A DNA stretch of 64,000 nt from Vandiemenella viatica (GCA_031002005.1 CM061920.1:48338610-48402609); one strand, 5' to 3'. Positions 36,123-48,267 are shown, numbered from the stretch's first letter. Notes: generated from the letters alone by a model not told the origin. Numbers and translations: made by a program.

Positions 36123-37222
36123 TAAGGGTGGGTCAAAAATAAGTGGGACTTATTTTTTAAATTTTTTTATTTACCAGAGAAAATAAAGCAAGAACATATT
36201 ATCAATATAATCTCCTGCTTTAGAAATCTGTTTTTCCCAGAGTATAAGAAGCTTTTCGATGTTGTCATCATAAAAGCAAGGGGGTTGCGTCAACAGTCAA
36301 TTGCACACGAACTCGAGTTATAAGTGTGGATCAAATACAAACAGAACATATTTCTTTTATTTACCATAGCAAATAAAGCAAGTGCATATAATTTCTAAAT
36401 TCCTGCTTTAGAAATTTGTATTTCCCAGCGTATCAGAAGCTTTTGGATGCTGTTATCATAAAAACAAGGGGTTTGCATCAATAGTCAATTGTGCACGAAG
36501 CCCTCCACTGCACTGCCTTCTTCAAATAATTGGCCTCCCAGTGCTTCTTTCAGTGGTCCAAAGAGATGAGAATTAGAAGGCGATAGATCACGGCTGTAAG
36601 AGGATAATCAAATGATGTTCAGTCCATTTTCTCCAATTTTGCTTGAGTGAGAACAGCAGTGTGTGGTTGAGCATTGTCATGGAGAACAATCTCATCTCCT
36701 ATTGGTTGGTCATGTCTTTTTTGGTGACAGGAAAGCTTAAATTCATCGAGAAGGTTACAGTAGTAACCTGCATTGATGATGCGACATACATGCAAAAAGT
36801 CAATCTGCAAAATAAGTCACAAATTGTGTGAATGTTCTGCTCTGTAATGCACGTCCATGGACGATGGTTGTTGCTCTCATTTTTAACCTCTTTACGGCCT
36901 TTCAAGAATTCCTTATTCCAGACAAACAAACGAGTCCTTGACAGTGAACGATCCCTGATCTGTGCCTTTAATCTTCACAGAATGTGGGTTAGTTTCTCGC
37001 CTACACAAGTTAAAATTTTAATAATTACGTATTGTGTAATTGAAGGATGCACATCTTGAACTAGCATTGTTAGATGTACTACTGATTGCACGTGATAAGG
37101 CCAACAATCACTCTCCCCACTTCTGACATCCCCAACAAACATGTGTAGAAGCGTGTGACCACTCAGACCATTATTGTGTGCTCAATTAAAAAAAAGTCCC
37201 ATTTATATATGATCCACCCTCA
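36123..37222 (-). mobile_element. Mariner transposon (degenerate) with a duplicated end
   Basis: TIRs TAAGGGTGGGTCAAAAATAA and (inverted) TGAGGGTGGATCATATATAA are flanked by TA at 36121 and 37223. Minus-strand transposase remnants: YYCNLLDEFKL, GDEIVLHDNAQPHTAVLTQA (second catalytic region of DD34D mariner) at 36619-36810, and VWNKEF near 36920. Many stops. The first 198 bp including the TIR is tandemly duplicated (36111-36308 and 36309-36500). Confidence 0.8.
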
Positions 37223-37915
37223 TAGATCAATGGTTTTGGTAGAATGTAATACTGGAATTATTTTTTTAAGATAGCTCAGCAACATTATCCATTCCAGTGC
37301 AAACAATTTGATGATAAATTAGAATATAGAGGATAAATGGTAACAGATTAGATAGAATCAAACAGTGCTGTTATAATGCTGTTGCGTAATTTAGACATAT
37401 CAAAAGGTCTATGTAACAGTGTAAAGCTCATTGAGAAAAGTCTGTGTAATAACATAATAAAGGCAAAAATCATTACTAGTGAACAATCCAGCAAAGAAGT
37501 TCATATACCCAGAATCACTCTTGATTCATCAAAAGGTCAACTCGGATGTACTATGCAGTGACACCAATTTCCAGTAAGATCTGCATTTGCCATGACCATG
37601 CATAAAGTCAAGGCCAGACTTTTGAATTTATTGAAGTGGACCTAGGATCACCAGTTTTTATGCATTGCATATTGTATGTGGCATTTTCTCGTGTAAAATT
37701 CCCAAGCACATTAAAAGTACTCCTCCCAAACGAATATCCTCAACATACCCGTAACATTGTATGGAAGGACGTATTAGCTAAAGATAAAAAAACTTATAAT
37801 TAATGAATAAATAAAAATTATAATATAGTTGATTATTTAAAATAAAATTTTGAAATATTATTCTCGATTTTTATTTAACCGACTGCAGTTCTCATGTAAG
37901 TAGGAAAGAAATATA
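37223..37915. other. Intronic, nothing recognised
   Basis: AT-rich; the 61-codon ORF at 37376-37561 has no domain. Confidence 0.4.
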
Positions 37916-37919
37916 TTGA

Positions 37920-38215
37920 ATCTATAACAAATATGGAGCAGTCTGGCGGCTCAAATGTGGGAAAAAAGTGTTTACTGCACTAGGTCTCAAAAAATTCTGG
38001 CTACAATCCTGGGTTCAAATCCTTGTTGGGGTAAGAATTTTTAAGATTTGTATTTAATCATATGAACTACAGTAGAGCGTTCTGTGGTTTGAATATTACA
38101 TTAAATTGTAGGTCCCAGAGGAAAGGAACTGGCCGTCCTACCTCTGATACAATGACTTAGTATGTCTCCTTCTGGAGGATCGAAACAACCTTCAGGTTAG
38201 GTTTTTATATTGTCT
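37920..38215 (+). repeat. Possible tRNA-derived SINE
   Basis: GGGTTCAAATCCTTGTTGGG (38011-38030) contains a B-box-like GGTTCAAATCC. A weak A-box-like region lies about 60-80 bp upstream (AGCAGTCTGGCGGCTC). The 3' part has GAACTGGCCGTCCTACC. No complete tRNA fold is seen. Confidence 0.4.
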
Positions 38216-38489
38216 ATATATTTAATCTATCCAATATATCTAATACTATTACATGAGCAACTCTTGTAAATATATAAAATTAATTTTTCACAAACTTCTC
38301 TAAGGATTTTGATGAAATCTTGCATACTGAACAGAAATTGAAAGATGCCGAGTGAAGATCGGTCACCCAGGTACTTAACAGTTTAATCACAACATTATGT
38401 ATTTTGTAATTTCACAATTCCCCTTGTTATCTTTATTTATATACACAAAATCATTTGGTTTCATTTTCACAGGGCTCATCTAGAAAATA

Positions 38490-39050
38490 TGATGAAATAT
38501 AGCAGAAATGATGCCAATACCAGTAGATTAAATATAAAAATTGGATCAGATGCAATAGGAGAAGTAAGTGAATTCTACTTCTTGGGAAGCAAAATTACAA
38601 GTGATGGCTGAAGCAGGATTGAGGTTACAAGCAGAATAGCACTAGCAAAAAGAGCCTTCATGAGAAAGAGAAATCTATTAGTTTCTAACATTTATCTAGG
38701 AATTACAAAGAACTTTTTAAAACTATGTGCAGAGCACAGCGCTTTATGGTAGAGAAACATGGACTTAAGAAATACCAGAAAGAAAGAAAATTGAAGCATT
38801 TGAAATGTGGTGCTACAGAAGATGCTGAAAATTAAGTGCACTGATAAAGTACAAAATGAACGAGTTTTGGAAATGATAAGTGAGGAAAGAAGTTTGTGAA
38901 AGAAGCTTACAGAAAGAAGAGACAGACTGGTAGGTCATATTTTGAGACATGCTGGATTGATTAATTTATTAGTGGAGGGAACAGTTGAAGGTAAGAACTG
39001 TAAAGGAAGGCAGACATTAGAATATAGGAAGCAGATAATTAAAAAAAGAT
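38490..39050 (+). pseudogene. RTE-like LINE, 3' fragment
   Basis: Nearly co-linear with 53255-53760 of the longer copy: GTGAATTCTACTTCTTGGGA (FYFLGSKI), CATGAGAAAGAGAAATCT, GTGGTGCTACAGAAGATGCTG. It covers the end of RT and the C-terminal region of ORF2 in broken frames. Confidence 0.75.
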
Positions 39051-39282
39051 AGAAAATATTTGGGTGTGGAGTACCTCAACATTTTATTATAAAGATCTGC
39101 ATTAGAGAAATGCTCTATTTTGAAAGAGTGAAAATATCTCTCAGGAACTGTCCACATCCGATTTCAACAATTAAACAACATGCTGGTAAAAATGCTACAT
39201 CTAACCATTACCAATTTTTTGTAATTTATAACAGTCAGTTTTTTGGCACACTACATATATTCAAAATAGAGAAAACACTTGC

Positions 39283-39529
39283 CATGTGTTGCAATCATTT
39301 GGTACAGTATCTCCTGATTGGTAGAGACGACCACGAAGCTGACAAGGACAGCGGTCAGGTGGTATGCACGTACCACCATGCAGCAGTGTACCCAACGGAC
39401 AATAGCAGCCTTCATGGCAGCGTTCTTCCTGTGTCATACCAATGGTGTCATTCTCTACCACAAAGCCACATGTTGCTTGCACTTCTGGACCACATGACTG
39501 GTACACTCGATCCCCATCACACTTCATTG
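39283..39529 (-). CDS. Hemocytin-like exon: TIL (trypsin-inhibitor-like) cysteine-rich domain, GC donor
   Basis: Acceptor AATTCCACAG. It encodes CDGDRVYQSCGPEVQATC, then GCYCPLGTLLHGGTCIPPDR and ...YQSGDTVPNDCNT: a TIL domain with its C-P-GxxxxxxC pattern followed by the start of a TIL-associated segment. The reading frame joins the next exon only if this exon ends at ATG with donor GCAAGT, giving NDCNTCTCQSGEW. A GT donor four bases further left (GTGTTTTC) would replace a conserved cysteine by tryptophan and break the phase. This is therefore a GC-AG intron. Confidence 0.85.
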
Positions 39530-39891
39530 CTGTGGAATTGTTAGAAAGCTTTATGCAGTATAAGCCATATCACAATTTGTAAGTTTTACTGTTGAAAAAT
39601 AATTTGGAATGCTAATTATGTAACATGCATGTGGAAAGTCTACAGAATCTTGTTAAAAATAAATTAATAAAAGAATAGAAACAAGGAGATGTCCTTCTTG
39701 ACATCAGTGAGAATGTTTTTATTATTATTATTATTATTATTGATTGCCTGTGTAGATAGATTAATCATTCAAGTAAATAGACACTCATATACACTCACTG
39801 ACAGTAAATGAAAATGGAAAAGAAATTAGATACATGTAATTCAATCTTTGCAAGAAAAGAATAAAAAAAAAAATCAGTAAACAAATTTATA

Positions 39892-40954
39892 ACAAGGGTA
39901 GATCAAAGACAAAAGGAGACTCTTTGAACTGCGCAAACAATAATGGTTCAAGTAGTCGCACAACTAGACTTGTTGGGTTGGGATGTCAGAAAAAGCAACT
40001 GTTGGCCTTGCGATGTGCAGTTAGTAGTATAGCTAACAGTGTCACAACAAGCTGTGAATCCTTCAACTGTAATTACTTAATTCCTCAGTCATGAAAACAT
40101 GAAACCAAATATAATTGCAAAGACTGAGAGCACACTGTCAAGGGGTCATGTGTTTTCCTGGCATAAGAAATTCTTGAGAGACCTTGAAGGGATTGAAAAT
40201 GATCACTGTTGACGGACAAGCATTACAGAGTGGAATATTGGTACAATTCATGACTTTAGTGTGCATGACCAACATTTGAAGGTTTCTGAAATTTCTTGTG
40301 AGGTCTGAATAATTTATGACAGCATTCAAATCATCATCACCAAGTACAAAAGGACCCACAATTGATGTCTCATCCGTCACTATACACCTGAGACAAAACA
40401 AGTGAGTATTCAGTGGTGAAATAAGAATATGACAGATACAGTAAAGCGCAAAATTCATATCATGAGCTGGAAAGGTTCTTGCAACTGGTTTGTGTTTTTG
40501 TTACAGACATGGCAGTTTGAATATCGATTTTTTGCATAGTTGTCACACTATCAATGCAGCATACTATTGCAACCATTGGTTATTGATGCAAAACACATGA
40601 CCAGCAAATAAGAGATGTGATAAACTCTTGACCCCATACTGCAACACTCACTTTCAGAAAATTGGGGAAATTGGACATCATTTAAACATCCTACTACAGC
40701 CCTGACTAATTGAACAGTGATTTTCACATCTTTATGCCACTGAAAGAAGCACTGGGACGCCAACGATTTGATGATGACAACACTATGGATGGCTTCTTAC
40801 ACAGCTGTCTACTGAAGCATCAAAAAGCTTCTGTTATACTGGGAAAAGTGTATTTTCAAAGCAGGAGACTATGTTAAGAAATTGTATGTTCTTGGATCAT
40901 TTATTATAGTAACTAGAAAAATTAACTGTTGTTCATATTTGATCCATCCCCATG
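39892..40954 (+). mobile_element. Second mariner copy (degenerate), opposite orientation to 36123-37222
   Basis: Ends CAAGGGTAGATCAAAGAC and, inverted, CATGGGGATGGATCAAATAT resemble the TIRs of the 36-kb copy. CCCAGTGCTTCTTTCAGTGG occurs in both, on opposite strands. The plus strand reads KPNIIAKTESTLSRGHVFSW, HKKFLRDLEG and RTSITE: mariner transposase N-terminal half with stops. The ORFs at 40138-40458 and 40551-40763 on the minus strand are shadows. Confidence 0.7.
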
Positions 40955-42003
40955 TAAAAAGTGAGAATTCATAAAACATGAAAATAACTACAGACTCAAA
41001 GTGAAGTAGCTACAACTCAAATCCCTTTAAGTACTGCAGACAACTGCATGGTAACTAGTGTACATTAAGTAGTAATTATCGGCAACAATTAAACTTTTAG
41101 GATGTGATGAGGTATGGGATATAACAGTGCAATTTTTACTATAATGTTCCCAGGTGAGAAATAATTGACTAGGATTGGTTTGGCAGCTGAATGACAGAGT
41201 TTCGATTGGCCATGAATTCACCTCCACCTTGGCTACCCTATAATAACACAGTGATCCTAGTGATAAGGTGTTTAGAAGCTCCTATTTATTATATTATCTT
41301 CCAAAGTTTCTACCATCTATCACAATGAATTTACTTACTACAAGCAAGGAAGCACAGAACTAATAGAAAGTTGAATTCTCAAGAGTTCTCAGTTAATTGC
41401 CTCACATTATGAATTTGCTCACACATAGTTTTAATTGCTCTCGTGATATTTCAATAGATAGACAGTATCTTACAACATCGTGTTATGCCAATCATATGGT
41501 AGGGGATTATCATTAACACAGTCCTCTCTTCAAGCAATATGCCTCTGCCCCATATAAACCAACATATTTAACCGACCCTCCTCCAGAGGCTTTGAGGGAG
41601 TCTGCAGAAATTTGAACATTTTCTTCTTCTTCTCCTTATTTCAAAATGTTTTGTACTTTCAGCTTTGCTATTTCATGATTGAATTTGAGTTTCCCCTTGA
41701 CATCCAGAGACACCTCAATGTAGTGTCATTCCATAATCATCCTCTCACCCAAGTTATTTAGATAAAAGTATGTGAATAAAACTTTCTTTAGAGACTAGTC
41801 AAGTGATTTCAATTATTAAACATTTTGACAGTCAAAATATTTTCCCCCATTTGGCTAATTTCTGGAGAATATTTATTTCATGAAAATAGACAGTTACTAC
41901 CATGACTGTTCTTAAATCAACTGAAACCCTACATCTTCATTCATGTTATACATTTTGTTCATTGACAACCTCAACTTTATGTTTCTCATACCATGATATC
42001 AAC

Positions 42004-42009
<6 letters not shown>
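40955..42009. other. Intronic, nothing recognised
   Basis: No ORF or repeat that I can classify. Confidence 0.4.

Positions 42010-42073
<64 letters not shown>
42010..42073 (+). repeat. Poly(A) tract of 64
   Basis: 64 consecutive A. It could be the tail of a retroposed sequence on the plus strand, but no source sequence is recognised to its left. The poly-lysine ORFs across it are artefacts. Confidence 0.9.
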
Positions 42074-42076
<3 letters not shown>

Positions 42077-43559
42077 GGCCTAATCATTCAGATTAGCTGC
42101 ATGAAATCATCAGACAATCAAACTAATCATTTCACTAAATATCTTTCTTTCACAACTTTACAATTCTCTCTATATCTGTTTTATTTATAAACTTCAAAAC
42201 AGGAAAAATGCTTATTGCTTGAGTATAATAACAACAAAGACAATCATGTAGGGCAACATCTGTCATTATAAACATAAATGATCAAAGAGTCATCATTAAA
42301 CCTACTAGCCCAGGAATTATAGGTATTGTCATAAATCTATAATCTTTTCAAAACCATTTTAAAGGGGTCTATCCCATACCATTTATACAGTGAGTAAGTT
42401 TTACAAGCATTTTCTTATTAATAGAATACTTTGCAACTCAGAAATAAACTGGTGTCATAAGGAAATATAAAAATCTAGGAGTTAAAACTTTACGTTAATG
42501 CTGTTTGTTTCCTCCATGTTCACTGATAGTACTCTTAAAAATGATTGTTTTAAACTGAGGTCTTAATGGCCTAAAAATTTTATCAAAAGAGATATTTTAA
42601 TTTTTGCCATGCCGTTGGATGACTCATAGAAAGGAGAAAGTGCTAAATCTAAAGTCATTAATTAATCAAAAGAGCTAATCCAAAGTTAACTGGAGTAGCA
42701 TATTGTCAGCATAGGTATATGCATTCTGACAAAAATTAGAGTAGTTTAGTGAACCTTAACTACATTTTTTAGTAATATTGATATAATCAAAATCTTTGAT
42801 AGAATAGGTAGAACGGCAGAATTAGTTACAAAAGATAGAGAAAAATCCAGAGCACAAGGAAATGATAACGGTTTAGTGGAAAGTTCAAAATTTATGGGAA
42901 AAAGTAAAATTTTAGTATTCTGATTTTCAAATATTATTTTAATTTCCTCCATCTAGATGATGACATCAAGGGCAGAAATTAAAATTTGCAGAAGGATTAT
43001 TGGGAAATAAATTAGCTATCAAAAAATACAGCAAATTTTCTAAAATAAGATGTGTAAATCATAGCTTAAAATAAAAAAGGATTAGCAGGATATTGAATTT
43101 CTAAAATTTCGTGTGACGTCACACAAGAATACAATAAAATGTAATTTTTATTAATGAAAGGTTACACAAAAATTACAAGAGTTAGGAAGCAGTAATATGC
43201 ACTAAATTTTTTAAGAAAATCATTGATATAAAAATGTTTGAGGGGAACTGAGAATTTTAAAAGTTAAATGCAAATTACTAAAATAAAAGTTGAAACTACA
43301 ATAATGTCAGTATAAAGAGTTTTTAGGAAAAATTTATGATAACAGAAAATGTTCCAAATAAAATGGTCTATAACATATCAAAGTTTCAAAAATATTAGAG
43401 CAAATTTTAAATTGGGAATTTTTGCAGAGCCTATTAATACCTAGCCTTTTTACTCGCTAGTCAGTCGTTTTCCAGGCAGCCTCCACGCCAGTTGGTTTTG
43501 TGATCATGGAACAGGGAGCAGAGAGTTCTTATTTAAATACTGTGTAATGTCTTTTAACA
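42074..43559. other. Intronic, contains a 14-bp CRE-like palindrome
   Basis: AT-rich; GTGTGACGTCACAC at about 43111-43124 is a perfect palindrome with a CRE core. No gene seen. Confidence 0.5.
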
Positions 43560-43763
43560 GTGAGGTCTTTAGAGACAGGAAATGATGGGGGGCAAGGAAT
43601 GGGAAGGAATTTGGCCATTGCCTTTTAAAGGAAGCATCCCGGCATTTGCCTGGAGTGATTTGGGAAACCATGGAAAACCCAAATCTGGATGCCCGGACAG
43701 GGATTCGAACCGGCATCCTCCCAAATGTGAAGCCAGAATGCTAACCGTTACACCACCATGCTA
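43560..43763 (-). repeat. tRNA-derived SINE
   Basis: Read on the minus strand from 43763: AGCATGGTGGTGTAACGGTT then AGCATTCTGGCTTC (A-box region) and GGTTCGAATCC (perfect B box) form a tRNA-like head of about 75 nt. A body follows with CCATGGTTTCCCAAATCACT and AAAAGGCAATGGCC. RNA polymerase III promoter boxes plus an unrelated body define a SINE. A fragment of the same family is at 27610-27695. It lies just left of an LTR-like repeat. Confidence 0.8.
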
Positions 43764-43879
43764 AATCTAAATTTTTCAAACTATGCAGAATCTGAACTTA
43801 GAATTTGAGCAGCCTTGGAATATTTTGGATTTTAAGATATTAAGAGTTGTTAGCACCTAAAAATTTTGGCAAATTCTAG

Positions 43880-45175
43880 TTTTACTCAAGAAGAGTAGTT
43901 TTCAACTTTAAGGAATTTCCCTGTTATCGTTCCTACAGTTACAATTCGCCATAAAAATCATTTTAAAGTGTATTTATCCTATCGAGAAACGTTAATTTTA
44001 AGAAATATTCTGGTTTGTTCATGTTTTGAAACACGCGATCGGAAAAGTAGGAATTCTAAGATTTGTAATATCTTTAAATCAAGTAAAGCTACAGCTGAAC
44101 TTTTATCACCAGCTATAGTCAGCATTGTTCCGGATATTTTGGCAGTAAAATTAAATAATTTGGCAAAGTTTAATTAGCGATTTTAATTAAGAGAAAATAA
44201 TGAACTTTTTAATTAAAAGGAATTTTAATTTGAAATTTATATCAGTAGACAGCCCTAATTAAGACGATTCTGAATATATAATGGTTTTAGGAAAAGTTTT
44301 AGCATTTGTCTGGTAATTAAGTTTTTGAAGATAGATTGTCGTTGATTGTCGCTGTAAAAATTCAAACAGTTGGGTTAATATCCTACTTCAGAGCTTTGTA
44401 TCACCACACGGAATTATATAAAACTTTAAAACTAATTACTCTAAATTTCCCACTAAACTGCCGTTGCACTTCTAGTAGATAAGTCTAGACATTGTCAAAG
44501 TTTAAACACTTTTAATAATCTGGATCGTCAAATAAATTACACACACTTTTGGTCTCGCTGTATAAAGTTGTGGTACGGCTGTGACGTCATTGGTTTGGCC
44601 ACTTGCTATATAAACTCGTGCTTACATGTGACCGGGTCTTTCGTTTGATTTCGTCTTGTCTGTATCCTGGGAGCATTATGTGAGTGAGCCTGCGTCAGTC
44701 TTGTGTCGGGTCAGGTAGGAAATCTGTTGAAGGTGAAGCTACCGAGTCGGCCATGTTGGTACTTTGGTGTGATAGCCTGCGAGGATAACGGTTAACATGA
44801 ACTTTTAAATTTACAAAAGGGGTGCAGTCGGTGAAATTTCTCTCCACATTCTGCAATATTTTGTAAAAGTGTGTTCGATTTGCCTACTCAACTGTTAAAT
44901 GCAAATTTTGGTAAATGTGACTTTGAAAATAAAACTTTGAATTTTCTGGAACTGAACATTTGTGATTTTGTAGTAATTTTGGAACCTTTTCTAGATTTGT
45001 GGTTTAGAAACAGATCTAGTGGTGACCTTCAAGCATTTAGGTTGAGTTTCTATTAGGCTACATGGTCAAATTTAAATTACTTTGTGGAGATTGCACAGAA
45101 CTTTCCATCCACATAAACTGTTAGTTGAGGAGCTAAGGCGATACTACAGCCCCGGTATCAGCCTTGTTCCTTACA
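43880..45175 (+). mobile_element. LTR-like repeat with CRE and TATA promoter elements
   Basis: The right end GCCTTGTTCCTTACA is the inverted counterpart of TGTTAGGATCCAAGGC-type ends at 19481 and 34512. Near 44580 TGACGTCA is followed 20-30 bp later by TATATAAACT, then about 560 bp to the terminus, the same layout as the 19-kb solo LTR. The first 465 bp (43880-44345) recur at 57254-57715. The left boundary and target duplication were not found. ORFs inside are not credible. Confidence 0.5.
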
Positions 45176-45660
45176 ATGTGAACGCAGAAACCTTCATGAG
45201 TGAAACAACTTTACAGAACATAGCGGGATTTTATCATCTTTTATAAAACTTTGTGGTATTTAACGGAAACTTTCTTTGAGTGTTTGTGAATTGTTAAGTC
45301 ATGATGACCTGCTGTATTAATTAAGGATTATGATACCTTCCTAAGATTTTAAGAGCTGATAACAGTATTCAATTCAAAGAACATTTTAAAGAATATATAA
45401 AATTAGTAACATCAGTGACTCTTATATTTTGTTATGGGATTATTCAAACAGACTGGCAACATTACCAATAAACCTCAGCATCTTCAGTGACCATCAGAGT
45501 TTAAGCAAATATCTTTCCTAACCCCAAAAAAGAGGAAGTTTAGCTGAAAAACTGTCAAACAGACAGAGGGGGGAGGAGAATGCAATGGCACTTGTGCTGA
45601 GCTCTGCACAGTTATTTTTAATTTTAATTTTGTTTTATTTTTAAATGTGGCAATGAAAAG
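45176..45660. other. Intronic, nothing recognised
   Basis: AT-rich sequence between two LTR-derived repeats. Confidence 0.4.
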
Positions 45661-46465
45661 TGTTGCAGTTATGCTGGTGGTTCGGTTACAATACTTACTG
45701 TGAACCTTTAAAGCTTCCGCGCACACACTAGATTCTGTTTCTTTCTCTGACGGCCACCAACCAACATTAAGTTGGTAAATGAAATAAAAATGCACCTTCT
45801 TATTTGAAACACATGCATTTAATAGTTAATAAGATAATCTCGCTCCAACCGCCAACTTTTATGAAAGTTCACTATCGGTACTTCTATCCTATAAGATTAC
45901 AGGTAATGTCTCGGATAAATTTAGACTGAATAACATGCACTCTTTTCATTCATACCTCAACACCCTTACTAGTTCTCAGACCGTACCTATGGCTCACCAC
46001 TAAACAATTCATATAAAATTCTGCAAATACTTTCTTCATTACTAAAGTTCCTTCATATCACCAAAGAAATCACCTTCTACAAAATTAATTCTTCATCATA
46101 ATGACTGCGCACAAACAAGTGTTCTCGTCGACTCAACTAACTGTTCACTTTCACGATGGACTCACCTCCACTCCACTCCACGGCCAACGGCAGACTGACC
46201 ACCCAGAACCCTAGGTGCATCTTTCTCCCATGCGCAGCATGCTTCCGAATTTGGGGTTTACACCCCCGAGCTCACGGACCCGGCAGATGCTGATGTCACT
46301 AGATGACGACCAGTTTCAACCCATGCTTTAAAACTGGGTTCTTCCTCCCTAAACCCACGTATTTGGCGGATGCTCAAGTCAACAGACAACCACGCAAACC
46401 GCCACTATTTAAAACTTCTCAAATTATCTTCCAAAGTAATGGGGAAATGTCACTAACCCATTACA
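45661..46465 (-). mobile_element. Solo LTR of the outer-element family
   Basis: Homologous along its length, in reverse, to 2051-2747 and 13918-14651: AATGCGGGTGTAAAC-type centre, GGTTGGTGGCCGTCAGAG near the 3' end, minus-strand start TGTAATGGGTTAGTGAC and end CATAACTGCAACA. Flanks AAAG and AGAG are an imperfect 4-bp duplication. It preserves the TG terminus lost in the full copy. The 46303-46515 ORF is inside the LTR. Confidence 0.8.
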
Positions 46466-46602
46466 AGAGCTTGCCAAATGTTTATCACCAAAACATGACT
46501 GATGTACCATTTTAATGCTGAAACTGCGTTCTACAACTTAGTAATAGTTCTTGACTCGATAACTTTGATAGTTTTTCTGCAAATCTTGGTTAATTATAAA
46601 TT

Positions 46603-47035
46603 AAGTCATGTTTTATACCTGCTCCATGATAAAATGTAAGTTTCTTTTTGCTTTTATATGATAATTACATCCAAAACTACAAGTACATGCAGTGGTTAGC
46701 CTCTTCTAATTTTTATAGTCCAATGAAATGATACTAAGGCTGATATTTCAAGAGTTACTTATGCCCTTTTGATGTTGAAAAAAAAACCATGGTGGGTTGC
46801 ACTTGTTTCAACACATATCTCAATAACCATTTGTCACAGGGAGAGGGGGAAAAAAATAGGTCATGTTTTGCACCGCCTTCATGATAAAATGTGAGTATAC
46901 GTTTACCTTTATACAATAATTATGTCCAATACTATAGTTTTATGCAGTGGATAGCCTTTTCCAATTGCCTAGGATGCAATGAAACGTTATTGAGGATGAC
47001 ATTTTAAATGTTACAAGTTTACATTGATTTGGTTC
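46603..47035 (+). repeat. Imperfect tandem duplication, about 255-bp period
   Basis: GTCATGTTTTATACCTGCTC, CATGATAAAATGTAAGT and ATGCAGTGGTTAGCCTCTTC (unit 1) recur with substitutions at 46858-47030 (GTCATGTTTTGCACCGCC, CATGATAAAATGTGAGT, ATGCAGTGGATAGCC). Noncoding. Confidence 0.75.
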
Positions 47036-47252
47036 TCAGGCCCCTTTTAAGCCTTTTTGGCCTGAAAGAAACAATAACACAGACTCCCCAGAGGTGAGGC
47101 CTCTTCAGGATTCATTTCTTAAGTGTTAAGGAATGTCTGTGCCAAATTTAAGCTCTGCATTATTATTTTTTAGGTTACCACTAAAATAAATCTATGATTC
47201 CTGGGCTATATTAATTCATCTACTTACAACACAGCTAAGGGAAATTACTCAC

Positions 47253-47418
47253 GACACATGTGTTCATCTCTCCATGAATGCACAGTTTTGACACCTTTTC
47301 TGATACACTCACGAACATAGACAGCAATTGAGTTACATGCACACATCTGCTGATTATCCTGCTGGCAAGAGCAGTAATCCCAACGACATGCCTCATAATA
47401 GGGCTGTGGGTTCACCAC
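47253..47418 (-). CDS. Hemocytin-like exon: second half of C8 domain 1
   Basis: Acceptor TATTAACAG, donor GTGAGT; phase 0 in, phase 1 out. It encodes VVNPQPYYEACRWDYCSC followed by an alanine/cysteine segment ending EHMC, the C-terminal half of C8. The same structure is seen in the exon at 17329-17499 (VDPVPFYEACLFDVCSC), so the two C8 domains are repeats of one module. Confidence 0.85.
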
Positions 47419-47799
47419 CTGTTAATACACAGAATTGCAGTTCACTGTACTCAGTTATCCAATTCATCACACACATGTTAACCAATAGTCTACACTGCAT
47501 AAATCCTGAATATATGATATTTATGGGACAATCTGTCACTAGAATCACCACAAAAGTGGATTCAGACAGAGGACTATAAGATATTTGTAAACTATATCCA
47601 TTTTTAAGTTGCATCATTACATTTGCATTTATGAACACTTAGGTTCAAATTTAAATTCATTCTTCCATATTTTGCCATAAGTTAATACATTTGAGATAAC
47701 TCAAACAATTATTTACAAAAGCATGACTAACATAAAATATTTTAATAAATTCTAAATACTTCAAATGACATATCTAAGAAACCATTCAAGTAATGAAAT

Positions 47800-48005
47800 G
47801 GATAGGAAAGAAAACATAGATCCATCACTCACCAAGGATGAAGGTAGGAGGGCAGCAGTGATTAAAAACATTCACACAAAAATGACAATATTTGGGGTTA
47901 TGCCCTTACTCACAAAAAATATAAACATATGGCTTCGATTGACACCCCCTTGGTCATGCAGCCACGTGTATGGTGGTTTTAACCATTTGTTATCAACAGA
48001 CATAA
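47800..48005 (-). repeat. Family 1 Penelope-type repeat, single arm
   Basis: Homologous to the left arm at 18001: CCATCACTCACCAAGGATG, AGGTAGGAGGGCAG, CAATATTTGGGG. Minus-strand hammerhead positions read GTGAGTA, GGG cataa CCC, CAAA: core bases have decayed but stem II still pairs. Confidence 0.55.
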
Positions 48006-48267
48006 ATAAGTGAACAAGAATGGAAAAGAAAAACAGAAAAAATAAATAAATAAAACAACAATAATTGATGGATTTATTGCTAAGCTACCATTATTATTTA
48101 ACTTTAATATTTTCATTCACCAGTTATATTGCTTTTCATTTGTTATTGATGGTATACTCTCTTTTATTCAACCACCTATACCTCCACTACTCCCACCATA
48201 TTTTCCATGATAAGCCTAGTTATGTAGTAGGATGTGTTGTTGTAACAGAACAGTGTTTAGTGCGTGT

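Noticed and set aside
39278..39282. Canonical GT donor for the TIL exon
   Set aside because: It breaks the phase with the next exon and replaces a conserved cysteine; the GC donor four bases earlier in the transcript restores both.
40138..40763. Minus-strand ORFs of 106 and 70 codons
   Set aside because: Antisense shadows of a plus-strand mariner relic.
41902..42190. ORFs with long poly-lysine segments
   Set aside because: Produced by a 64-nt poly(A) tract.
43690..43763. Genuine tRNA gene
   Set aside because: B box is perfect but the acceptor and anticodon stems do not fold properly and a SINE body follows directly.
47085..47125. Another hammerhead (CTGAAGA on minus, about 47110)
   Set aside because: Stem II-like pairing exists but no GAAA follows at the right place.
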